Assembly: GCA_025997715.1 (NCBI GenBank) | Contig: BNUY01000183.1 | Location: 1 to 5,024 of the forward strand | Length of the DNA: 5,024 bases | Direction of reading: 5' to 3' | Source: Spirochaetia bacterium | GTDB lineage: Bacteria; Spirochaetota; Spirochaetia; Treponematales; Breznakiellaceae | In this document: positions 1-5,024 of the stretch, piece by piece | Layout of the letters: every line of letters starts with the position of its first letter | Position numbering within the stretch: the first letter of the stretch is position 1 | Made by a program: the position numbers and the translations under genes | The notes under the pieces: model-generated | Seen by the model: only the letters and a program-made list of their open reading frames with translations | Database searches by the model: none | What the model was told of the DNA's origin: nothing

Positions 1-495
1 GAACTTTCCTACGATGAGGATCTGGGCTTTGTGGAAAGTTCCAGCGAGCAGTCAAAGACCATCAGCGCCGTGTTAAAAAAGATTAAGGAGTCTATTGATA
101 AGATTACGAAGTCTACCGACAATGTACTCAACAAGTTTGAGGTTATTGACGCCGGGGTAAAGACCGTGTCGGATCAGACGGAGAATATCCGGAACGCCAT
201 GGAAGAACAGAGCGTGGGGAGCCAGCAGATTCTGGAAGTGATGGGCCAGCTTAACGGGATAACCCAGCAGGTTAAGGGCGGGTCCCTGGAGATGCTTGAG
301 GGGAGTAAGGAAATTATCACCGAAGGGAAAAATCTGGAAATGGCTACCCAGGAAATTACCAACGGGATGAACGAGATGGCCACCGGGGCTGATCAGATCA
401 ATGTTGCGGTGAACCGGGTGAACGAGATCAGCGGGGATAACAAGGAAAACATTGATATCCTGGTTCGGGAAGTTTCCCGGTTTAAGGTGGAGTAA
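1..495 (+). CDS. 3'-terminal fragment of a methyl-accepting chemotaxis protein, 5' end outside the window and N-terminal junction abnormal
   Basis: The frame is open from base 1 and stops at TAA 493-495. Codons from base 34 encode 153 residues that match residues 573-725 of the complete MCP downstream at 148 of 153 positions. They form the descending coiled-coil arm of the signalling domain, including a methylation-helix AMEEQ motif, and end in the same FKVE terminus. The preceding in-frame residues read ELSYDEDLGFV. They do not match the conserved ADEIRKLA that should precede ESS, and the other two frames do not restore it. As far as visible, the CheA/CheW-binding tip is therefore missing, and this piece alone could not signal normally. 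It may be the tail of a chimeric protein extending left of the window. It may also be a separate short product from GTG 31, with a poorly spaced GAGG at 16-19, or a remnant of partial duplication. The MCP identity of the C-terminal part is secure; functionality is not. Confidence 0.75.
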   Translation, partial: ELSYDEDLGFVESSSEQSKTISAVLKKIKESIDKITKSTDNVLNKFEVIDAGVKTVSDQTENIRNAMEEQSVGSQQILEVMGQLNGITQQVKGGSLEMLEGSKEIITEGKNLEMATQEITNGMNEMATGADQINVAVNRVNEISGDNKENIDILVREVSRFKVE

Positions 496-501
496 TTTAG
501 G

Positions 502-594
502 AAGAAGAGTAATTAACCACGAAGGACATAAAGAACACGAAGGAAGAGGGGAAAGAAAAGTAGCTCTCTTGGGGTCTTTGTGGTTTATCTTCTT
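502..594. repeat. Imperfect long hairpin with tandem CACGAAGGA units (noncoding palindromic repeat)
   Basis: The left arm holds AAGAAGA (502-508), TTAACCAC (513-520) and three tandem 9-mers: CACGAAGGA 518-526, CATAAAGAA 527-535 and CACGAAGGA 536-544. The right arm answers with GTGGTTTA (580-587) and TCTTCTT (588-594), with CTTT at 576-579 pairing to GAAG at 521-524. An inner AAGAG/CTCTT pairing (544-548 with 566-570) is also possible. The element begins 7 bp after the stop codon of the upstream MCP fragment and ends 58 bp before the next ribosome binding site. From memory, CACGAAGGA-type palindromes are scattered through many bacterial genomes and give spurious peptides with an NHEGHEEHEG-like string. 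Frame 2 here reads NHEGHKEHEG in just this way. It could act as a transcription attenuator or RNA stabiliser between the two MCP copies, but no U-tract follows the stem. Confidence 0.7.
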
Positions 595-651
595 AGGTAC
601 TAGGGTGTTACAGCGGGATGTTTGTTCCGCGATTATTATAAAATTATTTCC

Positions 652-657
652 AGGAGG
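652..657 (+). promoter_or_regulatory. Strong Shine-Dalgarno site that fixes the MCP start
   Basis: A perfect AGGAGG lies 6 nt before ATG 664. It supports this start over the in-frame ATG at 622, which would add 14 polar residues ([14 protein letters not shown]) before a canonical MKLRFRL transmembrane start and has no comparable site. The AT-rich stretch 631-648 just upstream may contain a -10 box, but no convincing -35 partner was found. Confidence 0.9.
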
Positions 658-663
658 AAATTA

Positions 664-2841
664 ATGAAATTAAGGTTCAGATTAACCCTGATCATTGGTC
701 TTTTGATGGTCGTAATTGTATCCGCCGTATCGGTTATATTGTTGACCCAGGCGCGATCCTTGCAAACCCGGGCGGCTTTTGCCAACATGGAGAATTTGAC
801 CGGCATGTATTCCTCCCAGATGCAAAGCCGGTATGAAAACTATTTGACCGTATCAAAGACGGTGGCCGATATTATGGATTCCTACCGCAATGTTCCGGTT
901 GATGAACGGCGTACCCGGTACGACACCATCCTGCGGGGGATTATGGAATCGAATACGAACTTTCTCGGGATTTTCTCTGTTTGGAAACCAAATGTACTTG
1001 ACGGCAGGGATGCTGAGTTTGCGGGCAGGCCGGGATACGATTCATCCGGGGTCTATATGCCGTGGTTTAACAGAAGGACGGGGACCCTCGAAAGATACTC
1101 CTTGTCCCAGTATGAACTGTATCAGGATATAGCCGGCAATATAGATTCGACCGACCCGGTTTTTAGTGATCCCTATTACACAAACCTCCAGGGGCGGCAG
1201 GTATTAACCGCGCGGATTTGCTATCCCATAGTGAGCAATGGAACTATTGTGGGCAGGGTGGGAATCATGCTTGACCTGACCCCTTCTTCGGACGCCATAT
1301 CCGCGATAAAGCCCTATGGGGCTGGAAGGGCGGTTTTATATTCCTCCAACGGTACCATCGCGGCCCATTATAACCCCAACATGGTCGGTAAGCCGATACG
1401 GGATCCCCAATCGGTTTTGATTCTTGGTGAACAGGCGGTAGCGGATACGGAAACTACCCTGCAAACCGGAAAGCCGAATTCCGGGGAGAACAATGGGCAG
1501 CTTTTCTACAGCTATCCTTTTTATGTGGGGGGCGTGAAGACCGCGTGGACTATTCTTAGTTCGGTGCCCCAGGATGTGGTAATGGCGGAGGTAACCAGGT
1601 TAACCCAAATTACGATAATTATTGTGGCCATCGCGATTATTCTGGCGGCGATAATTATCTTCTTCCTGGCAGGCTCTATTGCCAAGCCCATCGTCAAGGT
1701 CGCCAATACCCTTATGGACATATCCGAAGGCGAGGGAGACCTGACCAAGACCATTGCCGAGCGCGGCAATGACGAAGTGGCGGACCTTGCCAAGTATTTC
1801 AACCGTACCCTGGGGAAAATCAAGGACCTGGTGCTGGTGATTAAGAAACAGGCGGCGGCCCTCTTTGACATCGGAAACGAGCTGGCCTCCAACATGACCG
1901 AGACTGCAGCGGCTATCAACCAGATCACTGCTAACATTCAGAGCATCAAGGGCCGGGTGATGAACCAGTCCGCCAGCGTTACTGAAACTAACGCCACCAT
2001 GGAGCAGATCACCGTCAACATCGACAAGCTGAACGGGCATGTGGAAAATCAGACCGCCAGCGTGGCGAAGTCTTCCAGCGCCATTGAGGAGATGATCGCC
2101 AACATCCAGTCGGTGACCAATACCCTGGGGAAGAACGCCGAAAGCGTTAAAACACTGATAGAAAGTTCCGATGTGGGACGCACGGGCCTGCAGGAAGTTG
2201 CCACGGATATTCAGGAAATAGCCCGTGAGTCCGAGGGTCTCCTGGAAATTAACGCGGTGATGGAGAACATTGCCAGCCAGACAAATCTGCTTTCGATGAA
2301 CGCCGCCATAGAGGCAGCCCATGCCGGGGAAGCGGGGAAGGGCTTTGCGGTGGTGGCCGATGAGATTCGGAAGCTCGCCGAAAGTTCCGGGGAGCAGTCC
2401 AAGACCATCAGCACGGTGTTAAAGAAGATTAAGGAATCTATCGATAAGATTACGAAGTCTACGGACAACGTGCTCAACAAGTTTGAGGTTATTGACGCCG
2501 GGGTAAAGACCGTGTCGGATCAGACGGAGAATATCCGGAACGCCATGGAAGAGCAGAGCGTGGGAAGCCAGCAAATTCTGGAAGTGATGAGTCAGCTCAA
2601 CGGGATTACCCAGCAGGTGAAGGGCGGGTCCGTGGAGATGCTTGAGGGGAGTAAGGAGATTATCACCGAAGGGAAGAATCTGGAGCAGGCTACCCAGGAG
2701 ATCACCAACGGGATGAACGAGATGGCCACCGGGGCGGATCAGATCAACGTCGCAGTGAACCGGGTGAACGAGATCAGCGGGGATAACAAGGAGAATATTG
2801 ATATCCTGGTACGGGAGGTTTCCCGGTTTAAGGTGGAGTAG
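664..2841 (+). CDS. Methyl-accepting chemotaxis protein with dCache-type sensor (transmembrane chemoreceptor)
   Basis: This is a 725-residue inner-membrane chemoreceptor that should control the kinase CheA through CheW. Residues 1-7 are basic, TM1 is about 8-28, and the periplasmic sensor is about 29-315. TM2 is about 316-336 (very rich in I/A/V), HAMP about 337-390, and the cytoplasmic coiled-coil signalling hairpin about 391-725. The sensor has the layout of a dCache_1 domain: PWF at 133-135, DPYY at 169-172, and GRVG at 197-200 near the end of the distal half. The usual acidic positions of the amino-acid-binding version are not evident, so the ligand is unknown. The signalling tip is complete ([20 protein letters not shown], 541-560, then [15 protein letters not shown]). 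EE pairs at 475-476 and 629-630 lie almost equidistant from the tip and are likely methylation sites. No C-terminal CheR-tethering NWxxF pentapeptide is present; the protein ends FKVE. It is transcribed alone or after the upstream MCP fragment and ends at a strong terminator. The length is normal for the family. Confidence 0.95.
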   Translation: MKLRFRLTLIIGLLMVVIVSAVSVILLTQARSLQTRAAFANMENLTGMYSSQMQSRYENYLTVSKTVADIMDSYRNVPVDERRTRYDTILRGIMESNTNFLGIFSVWKPNVLDGRDAEFAGRPGYDSSGVYMPWFNRRTGTLERYSLSQYELYQDIAGNIDSTDPVFSDPYYTNLQGRQVLTARICYPIVSNGTIVGRVGIMLDLTPSSDAISAIKPYGAGRAVLYSSNGTIAAHYNPNMVGKPIRDPQSVLILGEQAVADTETTLQTGKPNSGENNGQLFYSYPFYVGGVKTAWTILSSVPQDVVMAEVTRLTQITIIIVAIAIILAAIIIFFLAGSIAKPIVKVANTLMDISEGEGDLTKTIAERGNDEVADLAKYFNRTLGKIKDLVLVIKKQAAALFDIGNELASNMTETAAAINQITANIQSIKGRVMNQSASVTETNATMEQITVNIDKLNGHVENQTASVAKSSSAIEEMIANIQSVTNTLGKNAESVKTLIESSDVGRTGLQEVATDIQEIARESEGLLEINAVMENIASQTNLLSMNAAIEAAHAGEAGKGFAVVADEIRKLAESSGEQSKTISTVLKKIKESIDKITKSTDNVLNKFEVIDAGVKTVSDQTENIRNAMEEQSVGSQQILEVMSQLNGITQQVKGGSVEMLEGSKEIITEGKNLEQATQEITNGMNEMATGADQINVAVNRVNEISGDNKENIDILVREVSRFKVE

Positions 2842-2867
2842 TTTTACTACCACCGTAATACGAACAT

Positions 2868-2897
2868 AAGCCCCCGGTATCTTCGGGGGCTTTTTTT
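2868..2897 (+). terminator. Intrinsic terminator of the MCP gene
   Basis: A perfect 9-bp GC-rich stem, AAGCCCCCG (2868-2876) with CGGGGGCTT (2884-2892), encloses a 7-nt loop and runs into seven T residues (2891-2897). It lies 26 bp after the MCP stop codon. On the - strand the stem is preceded by A residues and followed by CTTATGTTCG, so it is a poor U-tract terminator in that direction. The stop codon of the convergent TetR gene (2896-2898) overlaps the T-tract. Confidence 0.93.
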
Positions 2898-3504
2898 AGA
2901 CCGTTAACGGCTGCGTACTGATCTGCGCCAGGGCTTGCTCCACTGACTTTTTCAATTCTCCCACATCGTTTTGTTTCAGGACCACCATGCGGAAAATTGC
3001 GGTTTCAAGGATCCCGTAGAGCAGGTCATCCGTGGCGCGGACATTGATGGGCTTTATTGTTCCCGCCCGGATGCCCTCTATCAGCATGGAGGCCAGAATG
3101 CGGCGCGTACGGATGGTCCTCCGGCGTACCCGGTAGCCCGTGTCGGTATCGCTTTTTGAAAGGTAGAGCAGATAGTTCAGGCTTACCGAAAGAAGCCGGC
3201 GGTTTTTTTCCAGCCGTTCCAGAATCAGGATGAGTACCTTGCGTATCTTTTCCACGCTGTTCAGGGCTTCATCATCCTTGACCCGCAGGAGATCCTCTTC
3301 TACGCCCAGGAGCATATTCTTGATGCTGTAGTTGAAGATTTCCGTTTTGTTCTTAAAGTAGATATACAGGGTGGTCCTGGTGATGCCGCAGTGGTCCGCG
3401 ATCTTCTGGAAGGTTGCGTTTTCAAACCCCTCTTCGGTAAAGACATCCAGGGCGTGTGTCAGGATTTCCTGCCGCCGTTTGTCATGTTCCACCACTATCG
3501 ACAT
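2896..3504 (-). CDS. TetR/AcrR family transcriptional regulator
   Basis: This is a 202-residue, one-component DNA-binding regulator, presumed to be a dimeric repressor released by a small ligand. Residues about 10-57 are a standard TetR_N helix-turn-helix domain: a first helix ILTHALDVFTEEGF, then ATFQKIADHCGITRTTLYIYF with the KNK turn at 51-53. This is the family's most conserved stretch. The remaining 145 residues are helical, rich in charged residues and leucine, and carry no motif that reveals the ligand. The start is ATG 3504, preceded by a GGGGG tract 7 nt away. The gene begins 14 bp after the stop of the methyltransferase gene and has no visible promoter in that gap, so it is most likely the second cistron of that operon. 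No transporter or enzyme typical of a TetR target is adjacent, so the regulon cannot be inferred. Length is normal. The family assignment is firm; the role is unknown. Confidence 0.94.
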   Translation of the reverse strand: MSIVVEHDKRRQEILTHALDVFTEEGFENATFQKIADHCGITRTTLYIYFKNKTEIFNYSIKNMLLGVEEDLLRVKDDEALNSVEKIRKVLILILERLEKNRRLLSVSLNYLLYLSKSDTDTGYRVRRRTIRTRRILASMLIEGIRAGTIKPINVRATDDLLYGILETAIFRMVVLKQNDVGELKKSVEQALAQISTQPLTV

Positions 3505-3511
3505 TCTGTTA

Positions 3512-3516
3512 CCCCC
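3512..3516 (-). promoter_or_regulatory. Ribosome binding site of the TetR gene
   Basis: Read on the - strand, a GGGGG tract lies 7 nt before ATG 3504, within the 14-bp gap after the methyltransferase stop codon. It is G-rich rather than the exact AGGAGG, but the position is right and supports the chosen start and coupled translation of the two genes. Confidence 0.6.
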
Positions 3517-3518
3517 GC

Positions 3519-4706
3519 TTAAAATGCTTCATACTCATAAAAATACGAGTTCAACGCGCCATTGGTGAGTTCCCGGCACGTGTCTGCTTTTCTGCCAAAG
3601 TGGGATTCAAAGCCGGGATGGTCGGTGATCAACGCCAGCTTCCAATTCGGGAACCGCTCCCCTATATCCCCCATTTCCCCGTACATTGCCTCCGCCTCCG
3701 CCGGTTCCCCCAGCCGTTTTCCGTAGGGCGGGTTGGTGATGATAAAGCCCGGTTCGGCGGCAAGTCTCTCGGGGGGGCGGGCTGCCTTCATAGGCGCGGT
3801 TCGAAACTCCGGCAGCCAGGGAAGCCGGATGTCCGGGCGTATTCCTGAACCGGGAATCTTGCCCTGGGCCAGTTCGTAGGCTCTTTGGACATTGGATTTG
3901 GCCATAGAAACCGCCCGGGTATCGGTATCGCTGCCGTAGATGCGGATGGTCCGTTCAAAGTTGACCTTTCCCAGGAGTTCCTGCCGTACCGCCGCCTCGG
4001 TTTCCGGGTTTGCCGGGACCAGGTCTGATAGGGCAAAGCGCCGCCCCATGCCGGGGGCTGCATCCCAGGCGTAGAGGGCAGCCTCTATGGCGATGGTACC
4101 GGAACCGCAGAAGGGGTCATAGAGGGGGTATTTCCGCCGCCAGTTGGCCAGGAACAGGAGGGCGGCGGCGGTGGTCTCCCTGAGGGGAGCGGCGCCGCCT
4201 TCGGTGCGGTAGCCCCGCTTGAATAGGGGTTCCCCGGAAAGGTCCAGCAATACCGACGCCTGATCTTTTTCCACATACACCCGGATTGCCGCCTGGGGAC
4301 CCGCTTCGCTCAACCGGGCTTGGTGGTATGCCGCGCAGAGCCGATCTGCCGCCGCCTTGTGGGTCATGGCCTGGATAGTGGTGATGCCCTGGAGCTTGGA
4401 CCGGTTAGACCGGACCTTGGCAACCTGTACGCCCATGCCATTGGGTATCCATGTTTCCCAGGGGATGGACTTTACCCCTTCGAAAAGGGCGTCAAAATCA
4501 GCGGCAGGAAAGGTACGCGCTTCTAAAAGCAGGCGATCCGCACACCGCAGCCCCATGAGCGCCCGGTACATACCGGGGATGTCCGTCTCAAACCGGACCT
4601 TGCCGAAACCGCTTTCCAGGACACGGTAATGCCCACTGAGTTTCCGTAGTTCGTTTGAAACTACCTTTTCTACACCAATGCCGCAGAGGGCTATCACGGT
4701 TTCCAT
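3519..4706 (-). CDS. rlmL: THUMP-domain SAM-dependent rRNA guanine-N2-methyltransferase (RlmL/YpsC family)
   Basis: This is a 395-residue cytoplasmic RNA methyltransferase of the COG0116 type. Family members transfer a methyl group from SAM to N2 of a guanine in 23S rRNA (m2G2445 for the E. coli RlmL half). The N-terminal part, about 1-155, is a ferredoxin-like segment plus THUMP domain, starting METVIALCGIGVEKVVSNEL and closing with VRSNRSKLQG (98-107). The linker signature LFKRGYR (161-167) and APLRET (173-178) is typical of the family. The catalytic Rossmann domain has motif I DPFCGSGT (197-204), an acidic GSDTD loop (258-262) and catalytic motif IV NPPYG (325-329). E. coli RlmKL carries an extra RlmK domain; this protein lacks it, as in Gram-positive YpsC. 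An upstream in-frame ATG at 4796 would add 30 residues, but the conserved protein begins at ATG 4706. A promoter at 4720-4747 lies inside that extension, so 4706 is chosen. The gene is probably co-transcribed with the TetR gene. The exact target base is inferred from the family. Confidence 0.92.
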   Translation of the reverse strand: METVIALCGIGVEKVVSNELRKLSGHYRVLESGFGKVRFETDIPGMYRALMGLRCADRLLLEARTFPAADFDALFEGVKSIPWETWIPNGMGVQVAKVRSNRSKLQGITTIQAMTHKAAADRLCAAYHQARLSEAGPQAAIRVYVEKDQASVLLDLSGEPLFKRGYRTEGGAAPLRETTAAALLFLANWRRKYPLYDPFCGSGTIAIEAALYAWDAAPGMGRRFALSDLVPANPETEAAVRQELLGKVNFERTIRIYGSDTDTRAVSMAKSNVQRAYELAQGKIPGSGIRPDIRLPWLPEFRTAPMKAARPPERLAAEPGFIITNPPYGKRLGEPAEAEAMYGEMGDIGERFPNWKLALITDHPGFESHFGRKADTCRELTNGALNSYFYEYEAF

Positions 4707-4719
4707 ATTTCTTGCTAGT

Positions 4720-4747
4720 ACTATAACACATTTTGTGGAAATGTCAT
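4720..4747 (-). promoter_or_regulatory. Sigma70-type promoter of the methyltransferase-TetR operon
   Basis: On the - strand, a -35 ATGACA (4742-4747; 5 of 6 to consensus), a 16-bp spacer and a -10 TATAGT (4720-4725; 5 of 6) point at the methyltransferase gene. Only 13 nt separate the -10 box from ATG 4706. A start about 7 nt past the -10 would leave a leader of roughly 6 nt. This fits the absence of a good Shine-Dalgarno sequence (only a weak AAGAAA). Confidence 0.6.
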
Positions 4748-4761
4748 ATAAAAAGATTTTT

Positions 4762-4775
4762 CTGCTCAGAAGCAG
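4762..4775. repeat. Small dyad CTGCT-N4-AGCAG upstream of the operon promoter
   Basis: CTGCT (4762-4766) and AGCAG (4771-4775) form a perfect 5-bp inverted repeat around CAGA. It lies 14 bp upstream of the -35 box of the methyltransferase-TetR promoter. It could be part of a regulator binding site or simply a chance small hairpin; the arms are short. Confidence 0.3.
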
Positions 4776-4832
4776 CAATTTTACTTTTACCCACAAATTA
4801 TAAAGAATTTAATCTCTAAGGGTATAATTCCC

Positions 4833-4881
4833 CGCCCTTTAGGACGTAAAGCTGGGGGCGTGGGGGATATGTTCCCCCACG
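4833..4881. other. Two adjacent, mutually competing GC-rich hairpins between the - strand genes
   Basis: CGTGGGGGA (4859-4867) pairs perfectly with TCCCCCACG (4873-4881) around a 5-nt loop. Immediately to the left, CTTTA (4837-4841) pairs with TAAAG (4847-4851), and CGCCC (4833-4837) can pair with GGGCG (4856-4860). The last pairing shares bases with the first hairpin. Read on the - strand, the strong stem begins 28 nt after the stop of the partial gene at the window end and may mark the 3' end of its mRNA. No U-tract follows in either direction, so it is not a classical intrinsic terminator. The remaining intergenic bases between 4748 and 4909 show nothing I recognise. Confidence 0.55.
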
Positions 4882-4909
4882 TGCGCAAAGGTTTCAACCC
4901 TAACTCCGC

Positions 4910-5024
4910 TTATTTTAGGTAGTCTATACCGATTTTTTCAAAAATTTTAAGGACCCGGGCTGGTATTTCGCTACGGTGCCATTCGCCTCTGATACGCATT
5001 TTGTAGATTGCCTTTGCCAATTCT
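4910..5024 (-). CDS. C-terminal end of an unidentified protein (5' end outside the window)
   Basis: Reading the - strand from base 5023 gives 37 uninterrupted codons ending at TAA (4910-4912). The peptide starts ELAKAIYKMRIRGEWHRSEI and ends with KIFEKIGIDYLK. It is basic and amphipathic, plausibly helical, and looks like a natural C-terminus; the other two frames of this stretch are less convincing. I do not recognise the family. The gene enters from the right of the window and runs in the same direction as the methyltransferase operon. It is separated from that operon by 203 bp containing strong hairpins and a separate promoter, so it is probably a different transcription unit. At this length, chance openness cannot be excluded. 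Confidence 0.5.
   Translation of the reverse strand, partial: ELAKAIYKMRIRGEWHRSEIPARVLKIFEKIGIDYLK

Noticed and set aside
518..544. Tandem 9-mers as a possible CRISPR array
   Set aside because: The units are contiguous without spacers and only 9 bp long; they form one arm of a hairpin.
622..663. Upstream in-frame ATG for the MCP
   Set aside because: ATG 664 has a perfect AGGAGG 6 nt ahead and begins with a typical membrane-anchor N-terminus.
452..664. 70-codon + frame containing NHEGHKEHEG
   Set aside because: It is a translation of the CACGAAGGA hairpin repeat. It overlaps the MCP fragment end and the next ribosome binding site and has no ribosome binding site of its own.
1600..2322. Long - strand open frame of 240 codons opposite the MCP
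   Set aside because: It is antisense to the strongly conserved HAMP and signalling region. Its openness follows from the codon use of the real gene, and the peptide has no recognisable domain.
2419..2853. 144-codon - strand open frame opposite the MCP C-terminus
   Set aside because: Same cause: an antisense shadow of the coiled-coil coding sequence, running across the MCP stop with no start signal.
3456..3848. 130-codon + frame opposite the methyltransferase and TetR genes
   Set aside because: It lies antisense across two well-supported genes and has no recognisable domain or ribosome binding site.
4707..4796. N-terminal extension of the methyltransferase by 30 residues
   Set aside because: The conserved family start is METVIALCGIG, and the extension covers the predicted promoter.

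Overview
The window looks like a piece of a spirochaete chromosome, most likely a Treponema and possibly a termite-gut type. This rests on the spirochaete-style methyl-accepting chemotaxis protein (MCP) signalling domain, the tandem MCP copies and the moderate-to-high GC content. It is recognition of protein style, not a database match.

Left half, + strand: the window opens inside the last 153 codons of an MCP-like gene (34-495). The MCP similarity stops abruptly at base 34; the ten in-frame residues before it do not match any MCP. A 168-bp gap follows and contains a long imperfect hairpin built on tandem CACGAAGGA units (502-594). Then comes a complete 725-residue MCP (664-2841) with a dCache-type sensor, two membrane helices, HAMP and a full signalling hairpin. 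Its last 153 residues differ from the upstream fragment at only 5 positions. It ends at a strong intrinsic terminator (2868-2897).

Right half, - strand: a probable two-gene operon converges on that terminator. A near-consensus promoter (4720-4747) precedes a stand-alone THUMP/SAM rRNA m2G methyltransferase of the RlmL/YpsC type (3519-4706). After 14 bp follows a TetR-family regulator (2896-3504). Upstream lies a 203-bp intergenic stretch with two competing GC-rich hairpins. The last 115 bases hold the C-terminal end of an unidentified protein, also on the - strand.

How it fits together: the MCP side is chemosensory, and the methyltransferase side is ribosome maturation with an attached regulator. 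Nothing links the two halves beyond adjacency. I do not see a new multi-gene system. The least ordinary parts are the truncated MCP copy with an inverted repeat at its breakpoint, the hairpin repeat between the two copies, and the nearly leaderless promoter of the methyltransferase.
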